From positions 1-60,949 of the forward strand of contig JBBHKE010003207.1 of the NCBI GenBank assembly GCA_037447655.1: 60,949 bases of DNA, in the 5' to 3' direction. The stretch's first letter is position 1. Each line of letters begins with the position of its first letter. Both the position numbers and the translations under genes were made by a program. Below the pieces are notes generated by a model. That model did not search any database and was not told the origin of the DNA. It saw only the letters and a program-made list of their open reading frames with translations. Below, in pieces: positions 1 to 11,287 of this stretch. The stretch comes from Zygnema cylindricum (Eukaryota > Streptophyta > Zygnematophyceae > Zygnematales > Zygnemataceae).

Positions 1-62
1 TTGGACAGCAGTTATCATTCATGAACTTTCTTGGGAAAAATGAGTGGGAATGCAACACTCAC

Positions 63-134
63 AAGTATTCTAGTTGTGTCAAGTTTCCAATACTCTCTGG
101 AATTGCACCTTCCAAAACTTGATTGGCAAGAATA
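63..134 (-). CDS. Exon 5 of minus-strand receptor: one LRR
   Basis: 72 bp, phase 2 to phase 2, acceptor ttaaag and donor gtgagt. Encodes ILANQVLEGAIPESIGNLT followed by QLEYL. Only two or three residues differ from the plus-strand exon at 37322-37393. Homology continues through the donor to base 1, so the duplicated arm runs past the window edge. Confidence 0.85.
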
Positions 135-3100
135 CTTTAACTCACCACAAGGAACAACAGCACCAATGAGGGAGAATACAAGAATTTGAAAAAAATCAAA
201 TCAACAAAGATTCAACAATTGACATAACCAATAGACATTAGATGCGTCCAAAAACGTCTCGATGTGTAGCTGTCAGGCTGTTCAGGGTTTTCATGAGCAT
301 GAAAAATGTGAAAAATTGAGTTCGAACCAAAAACTGTGAGATTTTTCAAGGGCAGAACATATGCAATTTAAAAAAACAATAAAAAATGAAAACTTCATGC
401 ATCATTAGATCCCCCAAACAAGTGTCCAAGGTTCACTTTTGCATTGGTCGCAGAAAGACTCACGGTTGACAATCTCATTGTTAAAGGTTTTCAATATGGA
501 AAAACCCAAATTCAATATGGGTTTTCAAAACCTTTATGTAGAGATACCAGTTTTTAGTAGCATAAAATATACTCCAATAACGAATTAGCAAAAAAAAACG
601 TTACCATTTTACCTCCCAAATGTGGCCCATTTTTAGACCCAAGCTTTCACCTAGCCTACATTTTGGGGGCAAAATGTTTTAACTATCCTTTCACATTAAA
701 AAAGATACAAACCGGTGTTTTAGCGGACTTAACTCTATCCCAAAAAAGGTTGTTAGGCGTGAAAAAAAAATGTCGTGTAGTCGTCAGTGTTACCTAATGA
801 TGAGAGTTTAGACACAAGTGCTCAAATATGCACTTAATGAACACATTTAGAAGCTTCTTTTATTTGTACAGTGTCAAAAAACCAATTTGATAGAGTGGAT
901 TTTTATGTTTTCGTTTTTATTATGCATGAATTAGTTAGCACCTGAGGCACTTACTGTAGCCGAAACCCCAAGAACATACTAGACCGTAACCTATGGGTAT
1001 ACTATTGCCACGGAAAAATTGTTTTTTAGGTACGACGCTCAATACGTTTGTCCGACACTTCATAAAAAGTCAATAGTACGTAGAGTATGATCTTCACAAT
1101 AATAGTTTTGCTCTGAGGATGGGTTTGCAATTATAGTAACTTTGCATGTTCGTTTTTGACAAAGCTTACACCCAACCTTGGCTCTACTGGGCGCGCAATG
1201 TATTTTAGCTATTATCTTCACATTAAATAGGATAACCGGTGTAGGATATTTTTTTATTCGAAGGCTCTGTAGGATTCAATACAGTTATAAGTCATACTAT
1301 TTATGCCAAAAACGACAAAACATCTTTGCTGGCATTAACTTGCCGTTTCTACAACCAAAACAGTAATCGTCCCACGACGATCAGCACAAGTAATTGCACT
1401 TATTCGTGATTTGGGGGTCACGCCTCAAACAGAACGATTACTGGTCAGATCCGACAAGAATGTATTTCCTCTTTTGAACTTATATTTCAACAAATGTCAT
1501 TGTTAACCCTGGTGACGAGCGCGAAACCCTAGCGATTCATGGGTTTAGTGCTAGATTGACAATGTGTAACACAAAAACGTATCCTATCCTAATTGACTAT
1601 GTAGAGATACCTCATTTTTCTTGCATTCCTCTCGGCAAGGAAACACAAACGTCTTGAGTGCATGTGTTTGTCCTTGGATATAACTTTGATTGTTATTCTT
1701 TAAGATGTACCGGACTCAAAAAAAACACTTGAATCACCCCAACATTACAAGTATGCAATAGAAAAACACGGCCCAAGGAAATTTCGTAAGAGTTAAACAA
1801 ATTTCTTTTGTTAAGAAAATCCCGCCTTAAGAAATAGCAAAAGAAATCTTTGAAAAACTATTGTACATTTACTCTGTTTCGGAGGAATGTGATGGGACAA
1901 GGTGTGAATTACACATACAGAATCTTCAAGAGTTTTAAGTTTCCCATAGTTGATGGTATCCGGCCATGTAAACTTCCACCATTAAAAATCCTGCAAGAAC
2001 CAATTTCTCACATATTAAAACTTGCCATAATGAATCCAATGACTTTTTCATTAGTGAATTGTAAAGCAAAGAACAAATGTTGTTATCAGAGTAGCAAATA
2101 GTTAACTACAAAATGTAGATAAATGAAACATATATCCTGAAAGCACATATACCGAAGAAGCTATTATTGTAATAAAGAATGTTCAATTCGACTTCATTAA
2201 TCTCAGATGATCCCGTAGAAAAAACACTATGAACATAAACATAAATATTGGGCTGATGTACCATGGAGCTTGTTCATCATATGTTTCAACTTTACCTACG
2301 AACGTTTCCCTGGAACAATGCAATTGCACACATGAAAGTCAAGCATTTAATGGAACATTATTTTAGTGTTGATCATTCAATTCAAAAAAAATGAACAAGC
2401 ACATCTTAACAACAATCACTCAAGTTGAAGATAAAACAGAATGTGGGGAAGGTATTCATAACAAAACCAACACAACGAATTGCAGGTTAATGACCTACAG
2501 TGTTTGCAAATAGTTCAGGTCGGAAACACTATCAGAAAGGGTACCGTTGTATTGATTTCCATATTCATCACCCTTGAAATCACCCGGATTATAAGTAGCA
2601 AATGCAAGTGTAGATTCATTCGGATATAACACATCGTCGGATGTAACAATTCTGCAAAAACGTGTGAATCAACCGCACATGATTAATCACAAAGCAGAAA
2701 TAGAAAAAAGTCACTAGCATATTTGAAGTTACCATGTCACAGACTTGCTATCAAAAGATGTTTCCATGATGAAGAAGAAAAAAACCAGCAGATGAAGATG
2801 ACAGGTTACACATGTGCAAGGCGGATTTGCTGCTGAAAATCAAATTTAGCGGAGCAAACATGTTTTACATGAAAAATCCAAGCACACGTCACATTAACTC
2901 TATAGAGACATTAAGCCTGAATGACTCAAATTAGGGGAAAAAACAAAGCTGACATGTCAAAGTACCACAAGGTGTACAACATTCTGTTGCCAAACAGATC
3001 ATCCTGGAGTGGAAATCAGAAATTGAACTTCAAACGATACAAAATTAGATAACTTAAGAATAAGAATAAATAAAGAACTCCAAACGACCATAAGTTTCTA

Positions 3101-5679
3101 TGCCTTTAACAGGGCATAGCCTCCAGCTTTTACAGCAAATAGTGAGGGCTAAACCTCAAAATATACATAACGGTCAGGGTGTAACACAATCACAAGCTTT
3201 TCAAGTCGGCTATGCAAACAAAACAGGAAAGGTATTTGTTATTGAAATGATAAAATAGGATAAATTCAGAAAATAATGGATGTACAATTAAATAAGTTGT
3301 AAATGTTATTCATTCTAGAATAAAACATTTTTGGACATCTTTTTAAAAATAACAACAATCAAGCATTTGCTACAGTAATAGGTTTAATTAAAAATTTTAA
3401 TAGGTTTCCAAAAACTGCAGAAATACAAGGCATATTTTATTCATCTAGCCATTGACTACTTTCCTGTCTTTTCTTTTCTGTCACAATTATGTATCATCAA
3501 GCTTCATGTCATCATTAGTTCTAAAACAAATTTGAAATGTTAAATATGGCATTTTCATGAGTACTTCTTGCACTCGTTAAAGTGCCCCACCAAAACTCAC
3601 CTACATGATTCTCTACATCTTAACCAATGGATAGATGTAGGTACAAGTACCGGACTCTTAAAAATAATCAATAGAATAGAACTCGATACATCTATTTGGC
3701 AAACATGCATTGGCCATCCCTGCTTAAGCCAAAAAGATAGAGCTTTCTGAACATGTAAATCAAAACTTACTTGTTGGTTCAACATGAAAAGCAAAATGTC
3801 CCCAGCAAATGAAATTCACTCAGGTAAATGAGTTGCGAAACAGAATTCGATTGTGCACAAAGCAACAACCTTGAGTGGCTCATAAACTTACAGTGAAATT
3901 ACGTTCCCCGAAGCATCGCACTTTAGGCCTACCCATTTCGCACAGTCATTTGTCTTTTTCCAAGACTCAAATAAAGTAGAATCCAAGGGGTTAAGCTCCG
4001 TAAGAATGTTGATCAAAGCATCTGTAAAGAACAACGCAAAGTAGCATGAATAAATTAGACAAGGAAATCAAATTTTACGTAGCAGAACACAATACCCAAA
4101 TCCTACTGAAGGATAAATCATATTAAACATTAAGTGTACTAACATGACATTGAGCAATGACATTGACTATTTTCCATAAAGAATTGGACAATGACGATAA
4201 GAAGCAGCCAACAAAGAGTGTTTGAACAATGAAAAATAGAAATAGGAGCAATTGAAATCAGTAACTGGCAAAATGGTTTGGTTCGTGTTTACTAAAACAA
4301 CATACACAATCAGTCATACATAGGAATAGTACTAGGCTAAAAATTTTCCTCGTTCTGTTCAAACGGTTGAATAGGTTTACTTTGCTTTGATCCAAAATCT
4401 TGGTGGACAAACAAATGATCAAATTCATCAAACAGTTCAAGTAACTTCACATTTTCATGAGTAAACAATTAACAGTAACACCAGATTTTTTCCAAATAAC
4501 TTTTAGTTCATGAAAAATGATCCGATTTTAAGCTTTCTTTTTCTAAACAAAAGATGTGTACTATATTTTAGCGGTCATTTTTTTTTTCAAATTTGAAGGG
4601 AAATGCTATGCCATAAACTTAAATGATAAGAACCGGGAGCAATGCTGTTTTTCTGTTTTATCTTGAATATTTTATTGAAATTTTTAATGTAACTAAAATG
4701 AAAACAGAAAAATATTACACAACTCTGAGGTTTCAACAGGAATTTTTAGATTTTTTTCAAGTTACATGGTACGTTTTTTTTTCGCAGCTTTGCTATTGCT
4801 TGTATCATTGTAACAATTTCTATCAGAAGAACCAGTTTTAGTTCAACCTATTTGCCATGAGAAATAGGCACGGAAAGCCTTCCAATGACATTTTATATGC
4901 ATTGCCTAAATATGGATAATGTTTTCTAGTTTGGCTGGATAAATAAGACTATATAAGCTCTAAAATGATGCTAGTTCCCGCTAGGGTTCCACTGGCTGTC
5001 TAATGGACCTTTCGAACTTGTCTATTTCTGCTGCATTTGCAATATCTTTTCGAATGCATTTGCAAGGAGAGGACTAAGTGATGAAGCTACAAATTTTTCC
5101 AGATAGAATCTTTCACAAAACAAAGACATAAAAAATAGAATCTCTCACAAGACAAAGACATAAAAAAGGGTCTAGAAGGTGCGCATTTCCAACTTGACTT
5201 TATTTGATTTTCCATTTAGTTGATGAATAAATAGTTTATGGCATGCTCTTGGCCAAGAAATTGTTGTATAAGTGATAAGTTGCTGAGCATTCCACCTGAA
5301 GAGTACAAAAAACACATTTTTTCTGTACATAGGGTTTACGAAAAAACGTAAACTAAAAACTATATATCGGAAGCCATTGGTTTTTCCTTTAAAATCATCT
5401 CCACTTATAGCCAATTCTTACGAAATCCAGAAAATCCCCAGGGTTATTCATTCAATTATACGTTGATTTATTTTACAAATAATTCCTGACTATACTTATC
5501 ATCACATTGTGCATGATTTTACAGTGACATTCCGAAAATCGAATGAAATGAAAAGCATGGTCTATTAATTGCTTTCCGGAACCCTTCATACCTGCTTGGG
5601 CGGATTTCACTATAACAGCCTCTGTCCCTTGTATCAGTAATATAAAGGCAATAATCTCCCAGGCCACAAAATACATCAT
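63..5679 (-). CDS. LRR receptor-like kinase, 5' part (five exons, continues past left edge)
   Basis: Exons in order of transcription: 5679-5592 (or from the second ATG at 5676), 4021-3892, 2651-2499, 1990-1919, 134-63. All borders are AG/GT, and phases join without a stop (1, 2, 2, 2, 2). Exon 1 encodes a hydrophobic signal peptide starting MMYFVAWEIIAFILL. Exon 2 encodes an LRR N-terminal cap with paired Cys (TNDCAKWVGLKC). Exon 3 carries a short acidic insert followed by an LRR half-repeat. Exons 4 and 5 are one LRR each (G-x-IP-x-x-x-GNL/GKL type). The product should be a secretory-pathway receptor at the plasma membrane. The exons and introns are the reverse-complement match of the plus-strand gene at 31267-37393, with no disabling change in the part seen, so this copy may be functional. 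The rest of the gene lies left of base 1. Confidence 0.85.
1919..2651 (-). CDS. Exons 3 and 4 of minus-strand receptor: insert plus two LRRs
   Basis: Exon 3 is 2651-2499 (153 bp) and exon 4 is 1990-1919 (72 bp). Both start and end in phase 2. Exon 3 has a 30-residue non-LRR insert rich in Asp/Tyr before YNGTLSDSVSDLNYLQTL. Exon 4 reads IFNGGSLHGRIPSTMGNLK. Partner exons on the plus strand (34529-34681, 35248-35319) are the same size. Confidence 0.85.
3892..4021 (-). CDS. Exon 2 of minus-strand receptor: LRR N-terminal cap
   Basis: 130 bp, preceded by ctttacag and followed by gtaagt. It encodes ALINILTELNPLDSTLF then SWKKTNDCAKWVGLKC, the usual LRRNT_2 pattern (ALL-x-h-K-x-x-h ... SW-x6-C-x-W-x-G-h-x-C). 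Its plus-strand partner (33089-33218) has the same length and phase and differs at only a few residues. Confidence 0.9.
5592..5679 (-). CDS. Exon 1 of minus-strand receptor: signal peptide
   Basis: Two adjacent ATGs (5679 and 5676) open a frame with a hydrophobic core (IIAFILLI) and end at CAG|gtatga. The second ATG aligns with the only ATG of the plus-strand paralogue. From that ATG both exons are 85 bp and end in phase 1 after the residues SAQA. A conserved ttttcag acceptor lies about 30 bp upstream, suggesting a 5'-leader intron. Confidence 0.85.
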
Positions 5680-6071
5680 CAATGCTGGACAGCAGGGAGG
5701 GCGCCTGAAAATTGGTCAAAAAATAAATTTGTGAGAATGTGTGACAATTTACAAGGTAATGTGTGGCGATGTGTACGGCCATACGTGACACTCGCTGACA
5801 TACGCGTGCTAAGTGTGTTCACATTGTGTGAAAATGTAAAAGTTGCTAAGGAAAATCTAAAAAACCCTAAAACCATTTCCATGTCAGAGCCTTGAGCCAT
5901 TGATGCCAACAACTCCCGACACTGCCGAAATAGAAGCAAAAAACTGCGAAACAATGCCACCGACAAATCCTACCAACGGATTGAACAGAAAAACAATTAA
6001 ACATGTTCTCACCATTAGAGCAAACAAACAAAACCTACATTTACGGGTGTTTGTTAAATGGAAAACAAAAA

Positions 6072-6084
6072 ATTGAGAGGGAGA

Positions 6085-6128
<44 letters not shown>
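6072..6128. repeat. (GA)n microsatellite in 5' leader of minus-strand gene
   Basis: Uninterrupted GA dinucleotides after a GAGAGGGA-type start. On the transcribed strand this is CT-rich and lies between the TATA element and exon 1. It is absent from the plus-strand arm, which has a poly(A) run in its leader region instead. Confidence 0.9.
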
Positions 6129-6129
<1 letters not shown>

Positions 6130-6246
6130 GTAGGTGAGTAGGTGACGTTGAGTAACATTAATGCAACTCACAAATGAAACAATTTACCATATAAATTGGA
6201 ATGCTAATCAAAGCCTTAGCATTGGCTTATACATGGTAATTTGAGT

Positions 6247-6253
6247 TTCTATA
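6247..6253 (-). promoter_or_regulatory. Probable TATA box of minus-strand receptor gene
   Basis: On the minus strand CCCAGTATAGAAAC lies 60 bp downstream of the G-box palindrome. The plus-strand paralogue has CCCAGTATAAAACC at the same spacing, so this is a slightly degraded TATA element in a conserved promoter. Confidence 0.5.
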
Positions 6254-6309
6254 CTGGGAATGGCTAAGGGCTAAAGTCCACCTTTTTGGAACCCTACCTT
6301 GCCAACATG

Positions 6310-6323
6310 CTGCCACGTGGCAG
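6310..6323. promoter_or_regulatory. Palindromic G-box, CTGCCACGTGGCAG (minus-strand gene)
   Basis: A perfect 14-bp palindrome centred on the plant G-box CACGTG, a bZIP/bHLH binding core. The identical 14-mer stands at the same place upstream of the plus-strand gene (30370-30383), while flanking bases have diverged. Confidence 0.6.
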
Positions 6324-6422
6324 GACAAACATCTCTTGTTCCTTTCCTTCAATTTTTCCTTCATCAATTTCAAAAAAGCTTCGTGCAAATACTGCAGAAA
6401 AACTGGAAACAGCTAAGTCTAA

Positions 6423-8397
6423 CGGTGAAGTTCCATGAGTAAAAAAATGAGGTTGTATTATGATGGCCGTACAGTTTCGTACAATGCCGTACCATTTTAA
6501 ATTATTTTGTCAGTCAAACAAGATTGCTAAATGACAGATTTGATACTCCAAGGTTATGGGCGCAAACATTGACCGTCGGATGCTATCATTCACAGAATCG
6601 GGATCGGATAAGCGTGTGAATAAGAATCAGATAAGCCATCGGTAGAACCTTTCAATTTGCGAAAAGTAACCTCAAGGCGTACAGTTTTCAGAGACTGAAC
6701 GTATAAAATTGTGCCGCGTGGAAAAGTAGAAATAAATCCACGATGGACGCGCCATAAGGTGCTTACACGTCGCATACACCATGTGCCTTACGTCAGGGTA
6801 GATGCGAGGCCACTTGAAGCCGCGAGAAAATATTTGACGGAGGATATTCTTTCACCCTCCTGATGCCATCCACTAATCATTCTGACATCTTCGTACGGCT
6901 TTTTCAAATCTTAAGCTTCGTCCGCCCGTACATATTTTATTCAATAAGGCCACTTCTCCATCAGGCGCCGACAGTAATCGTACGAATAAGTTTACTGAGA
7001 ATAAGGGTATGTCCCCATGTGCATAAGTAAGGCTTTTTTCCTGTCGTTTTCCTGTGAAACTTAGCGCCGTACTGCGTAAGTTCCAACCGTACGAAGGAAT
7101 CGAAATTTTGTAGAGTTCAATTTGCGTCATCCTCGAACTTAGAATGTACGAACATTTGTCGTCTTGTGTTTTTCGACCCACTTCGACCACAAAAAAAGTC
7201 ATCTTCAACCTTATCTTTAAAACACATGCGCGATGTGTTTTAAAATTAGGGATTTTCTATGAACAAATAGGAACATATATTCGCACTGCCGTAATTTCCA
7301 AAAACTTCCTAAAGACAAAGAAAAGTACAGAATTCGCTATGTTTCGTCCGTTTGCTTTAAATACAACAAAGAAAAGTACACAATTTGTTTGGTTTTGTCC
7401 GTTTTCGTCCAGAACAGTTTTTTTTTTTGCAGGAAGTCTCGAAATTCCGATGCCATTTCACGTCGAGCGGACAAGAGACGCGAAGGCAAATCGCATCTTC
7501 TTCGACCGTGAAACTGCACAGGCTGGGAGGCGGTACATCTACAATGTCACGGCAAGACATGCGACGTCACAAGCAGATCCAAAAAATAACGTGCAACAAC
7601 ACAAATTGTAGACGTTGACAACCGTCACACGTATTGTCGACGTATACAATCGTCACAAACGTAAGTTACGATTACGTTCTTACACATAGGGACACTTGAA
7701 AACTGGGTCCGACGGATACAAACTAAAATACAAAGTAAGTTCGCTAAGTTACAAGTACATGGGGACATACCCTAATATTTCGTTCACTTCTCCATCAGGT
7801 CGTGTCAGCAATGGAATCTATCGCGTACATGCTTTCTTTCGATTGGATGCACGTAAATTCCTGTTTGGACGGCGAGCGTCGTCAAAGATTCCAAAAGCAA
7901 AGTGTCCAAACTCATTTCCATACAACTAGCCGCAAAACTAAATGACGGGAATGTAAAGGTTGTACATACCTTTTTTGTAAGAAGGCGCAGCAAATTTCGG
8001 ATGACGATGGATGGTGGTGGAGGCGTCACGACACATTCTTTAACAAACTTTTTGCGGTGGTTTTCGTCGGATTTGATTCCCGCCTGTTCGAAGGCGCGTG
8101 GCATATGTCTAAAGGCGCGCGGGTCGTACGTGTCCTTTCCACGCGTAAACATTTTACACGTCCGGTGATTGGCTAGTGTCCTCCCTGATGAGAGTAATTA
8201 GGCACTGGACGAAGGTTCGATAACACATAATCGGACGGTCGACGTCGTCGCCCAAAAGTTTGGAGAATCTTGACGAATCTTCAGTGATGATGTTGTAAAA
8301 AAAAAAAAAAAAAACAATATGATCATGTCCGAAAATGAGGTGGATTTGTACCTTTTCCAGTAAAGAACCCCACTTTTCGCCTCATGGAGGTTCACCC
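6423..8397. mobile_element. Harbinger-like element with long diverged TIRs, interrupted by another element
   Basis: Left end CGGTGAAGTTCCATGAG and right end (reverse complement) GGGTGAACCTCCATGAG, with similarity continuing about 170 bp inward. It is flanked by TAA at 6420-6422 and 8398-8400, the 3-bp TWA duplication typical of PIF/Harbinger. Same family as the foldback at 16572-16952 and a lone end at 19269-19320. No credible transposase. The middle is occupied by the 768-bp element at 7005-7772. An A-run (8296-8314) lies in the right arm. Confidence 0.65.
7005..7772. mobile_element. Harbinger-like MITE, 768 bp, nested
   Basis: TIR GGGTATGTCCCCATGT at both ends, flanked by TAA at 7002-7004 and 7773-7775. 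The inner sequence (CTGTCGTTTTCCTGTG...) resembles the 1-kb elements at 21234 and 28410, so it belongs to the same superfamily. It contains an imperfect duplication around 7315-7400 and ends in CGTCACAA/GTCGAC-type motifs. The 155-codon frame inside (7144-7611) does not look like a protein. Confidence 0.75.
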
Positions 8398-8400
8398 TAA

Positions 8401-8721
8401 CTTGTACTAGTCACTTTTTAGTTTTTACGCCACGCTACATGACAAAAATTTATGAACATCAGCCGAAAAACTTTTAATGTGTTGCGGTCTCGGAATCGGA
8501 TCCTTGTCGCGTCGTCGGCGTAAAACGGTAAAAGAGGAATATATGTGCTTTTAGCTAGTAACGTGCGAAAAGTATGAGATAGAGTACGTAAATTAAGGAA
8601 AAAAAAAAAAACTCCCGAGCCGGCCATGCGTTTTGTTTTATCCGACGCTCTCGCTTTCGATTGTGTTAGGGCGGCTTCCAGCTGATACAAACATTCAAGA
8701 ACTCGTCACGTCAATAGAAAG
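8401..8721. other. No recognisable gene
   Basis: Unique-looking, CG-containing sequence between two transposons, with a 12-base A-run near 8600. The last bases form the 8-bp target duplication of the next MITE. Nothing coding seen on either strand. Confidence 0.5.
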
Positions 8722-9180
8722 CAGAGGTCGCAAAAGTCGAAATTTAGATAATTGAAACCGACCATTTTTTTTTTCAAAATCTAAGTACCCGACGCCGGAC
8801 CGAGTTATGTCACGCTCCAATATTGTTAACCGTTAACCGAAACAAGTTTACAAAAATAAAAGTTAGCTGAAACTCGATTTCTCGCGACTATCCGTACCCG
8901 AAAAAGTACAAAATTCTAAAGAAAAAATTAATTATGATGTCACGTACTTCCACGATACCAAGAGTACAAAGTACAATAATGTTGAATTTTATGGACAGTA
9001 CAAAATTCTCATTTTTTTTCTTTTTTTTCTCACCAGACCGTAACCGATTTTTTTTTTCCGTGAATCAACCGCCCGTATCCGCCTGACCCCCCAAATATGG
9101 TAACCGAATCCATTCCGGATCCGACGAGGGCGGTCGGTAAACGGTCGGTCACGGTTTCGGTTAACCTTTTGCGACCTCTG
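8722..9180 (-). mobile_element. hAT-type MITE, CAGAGGTCGCAAA family, copy 1
   Basis: Ends CAGAGGTCGCAAA and TTTGCGACCTCTG. Flanks ATAGAAAG and GTAAAAAG agree at 6 of 8 positions, as expected for an aged 8-bp hAT duplication. It lies in the opposite orientation to copies 2-4, and its inner half shares the 'ggagcgtgacataac...cggtc' block with them. No transposase. Confidence 0.8.
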
Positions 9181-9352
9181 GTAAAAAGTAAACCGTGTAT
9201 CGCTATTAGTGGTAACACCTTAGCAATACACGGTGGACTGTACTGTGCGACTCTTCAACGTCGCCCGATGCGATTGCGTACGTTGAGTGACTGCGTGCGC
9301 ATGTCAACCCGCTCCCAAAAAGAGACAAAATGCCGCACTAAACATCGCCTGG

Positions 9353-10045
9353 CAGAGGTCGCAAACGGTCAACCGAAACCGTGATCGATCGTTAACCGAC
9401 CGCCCGCGCTGGATCTGGAACGGATTCGGTTGCCAAATTTTGGGGGTCGGGCGGTTACGGTCGATTGATTCACCAGGAAAAAAAAAACGGTCGGTTACGG
9501 TCGGTCAACCAAAAAACCAAAAAAAAATGAAAATTTTGTACTGTCCCTATAATCCAACATTCTTGCACTTTGTACTCTTTGGCATCGTGGAAGTACGTGA
9601 CATCATGATTAGCGTCGCGAATCTGACACGGTACTGTAGTAAGCTATTTATTTCACAAATCAAAGGGAACGCGACAAAGCGTCGCAAATCTGACACGGTA
9701 GTACATTATTCATTTCGAAAATTTTAGGGAACGCGACAAAGCGTCGCAAATCTGACACGGTAGTAACACTATTCATTTCGCAAATCTTAGGGAACGCGAC
9801 AAATCGTAATTATTGGCTTAATCCGTCGTACATTGATTAATTTTGTACTTTTTCGGTTACGGGCGGGCACGGTTAGTCGCGAAAAATCAAGATTCGGTTA
9901 ATTTTTTTTTTCGTAAACGACGGTCGGTTTACGGTTAACAATTTTGGAGCGTGACAAAACTCGGTCGGGCGTCGGTTACTCAGATTTTGAAAAAAAAAAA
10001 ACGGTCGGTTTCGGGTATGAACTTTTTTGACTTTTGCGACCTCTG
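9353..10045 (+). mobile_element. hAT-type MITE, CAGAGGTCGCAAA family, copy 2
   Basis: Perfect terminal CAGAGGTCGCAAA repeats, with flanks TCGCCTGG and TCTCCTGG (7 of 8 match). The subterminal parts are rich in the pentamer CGGTC/GACCG. Contains three direct copies of a ~63-bp unit at about 9610-9805. No coding capacity. Confidence 0.85.
9610..9805 (+). repeat. Three tandem ~63-bp units within MITE copy 2
   Basis: Each unit begins GCGTCGCRAATCTGACACGG and ends GGGAACGCGACAAA. The other MITE copies have a single unit, so this is a local expansion. Confidence 0.75.
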
Positions 10046-10104
10046 TCTCCTGGCTCGCCGGGTTGTCAGGGAGAATCGCTAATAGGAATTTTCGTTGGCC
10101 AGTA

Positions 10105-10329
10105 CAGTACACCGTCAATCGCTATTAGCGTCAATATTTTTTCGCCACTTAAAACATCTTTTCTCTGTACACACTTGTCGGATTTCAATTTGAGACCGCC
10201 AATCGGAAGCTGACAATGTTACCTTTCAATCGCAACCGTCAGCTCCACAATCCGACATGTGTGTACGCGGAAAAGACGTTTAAGTGGCGGAATAAACATT
10301 GACGCTAGATGACGATTCGCCGTGTACTG
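10105..10329. mobile_element. TA-flanked MITE (mariner-like), 225 bp
   Basis: Ends CAGTACACCGTCAATCG and, reverse complemented, CAGTACACGGCGAATCG; TA dinucleotides on both sides. The whole element folds back: the inner arms AAGTGGCGAAAAA and CCACTTAAA also pair. Non-coding. Confidence 0.75.
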
Positions 10330-11003
10330 TAGTCGAAAAGGAATTACGACAAAAGCCCGTTTTTTTTTTTTTAAAGCCGTACAAATTGGTCGCTGTGCGG
10401 AAACTTAAAGTACCGCGGTCAAATTAACAGACTTTACTGAGTATCGCGAAATAGTCAATCCTCGATGTACATCACTGCGCGTAATCGACCTGGTGTACAA
10501 CCGATTTTTTAATTACTTGATCAACCCATTTATTAAACTAATTCGATTATTTCATTAATTATTTGATTAAATTAATTCATTCATTTATTTTTATGTTTTT
10601 TGGTACGTTTTCTTATAGAAGTTTAATTTGAATTCTTTTTTCTTGGTTTTTAAATTTTTTATAAATCGATTATTACTGATCATTTTCATTTTTTATTTTT
10701 TATTTTTATTTTTAGACTTTAGGGTTTGGAATTTTTGGCGAATACAAACACTATTTGGATTGCCCTACCAAAATGTTTTTACAATGTTATTTTAATTTTT
10801 TTAGTGTTTCAAAAAAAAAATAACATAGATTATTAATTACTCTTATCATTACAAATGTATCTTTTTTAATTTTTCAAATCCTCCTTAGAAATTCCAAACT
10901 CAAAGCTTTAATCATATTGGCGATTCAAACACTCGGAATTCCCTGTTTAAACACCGTTTAAACTCAATCAAACTCCGTTTTCTATTTTTTTTTTCTCCAT
11001 AAG
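10330..11003. other. AT-rich spacer, no gene seen
   Basis: Runs of ATT/TTA triplets at 10510-10720. Two partly similar stretches, TTTTGGCGAATACAAACACT (10733) and TATTGGCGATTCAAACACTC (10916), suggest an old local duplication. It ends in a pyrimidine tract that could serve as the splice acceptor of the exon at 11004. Confidence 0.5.
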
Positions 11004-11287
11004 GTTATTTTTTTAAATCAAGGAAAGAATAAATTATCTGATGTTGGAGAAGTAGCTCAATTTATAAATTTATGGGATCGAGATGGAAGTATTATCGGTT
11101 CTCCGGGATTTATTGTTTCTGCAAATAATGTAAACGTAACTCCTCCGGATTCGACGGAATGTACTTTTTTTTCGAAAGGAAATTCGTACGGATGTAAAAA
11201 GGTTTGTTATAGGACAATTAAAATTTATTATAATGAACCCCTTTTTCTATTCGGAGTTATCAACACTAATCAACATGGAGATTTCAG
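11004..11287 (+). CDS. Orphan protein-coding exon, function unknown
   Basis: A 94-codon stop-free frame framed by a pyrimidine tract plus AAG| on the left and TTCAG|gtaaag on the right. The peptide is ordered and Cys-containing: FLNQGKNKLSDVGEVAQF, then LWDRDGSIIGSPGFIVSANN, VTPPDSTECTFFSKGNSYGC, a second Cys about four residues on, and a C-terminal LFGVINTNQHGDF. I do not recognise the family with certainty. The LWDxDGSxxGxPG pattern recalls extracellular CEMIP/fibrocystin-like (G8 domain) proteins, which is only a suggestion. No partner exon was found nearby, and transposons lie on both sides, so it is probably a captured or stranded gene fragment. Confidence 0.5.

Larger units (their letters stand above)
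1..6415 (-). repeat. Left arm of a large inverted duplication
   Basis: Read in reverse complement, this arm matches about 30250-37455 through promoter, leader, exons 1-5 and introns 1-4. Base 1 matches near 37455. The innermost recognisable match is the 'cttagctg' block at about 6405 versus 30252. The arms differ by insertions: a GA repeat here; a minisatellite, a MITE-like insert and a leader duplication in the other arm. The arm ends directly beside a transposon starting at 6423. Confidence 0.9.

Noticed and set aside
5679-5966. 95-codon minus-strand frame just upstream of the receptor start
   Set aside because: Lies in the leader and a probable leader intron; the frame is not conserved in the paralogous arm.
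7144-7611. 155-codon frame inside a MITE
   Set aside because: Contains an internal DNA duplication, has no domain, and sits in a 768-bp TIR element.
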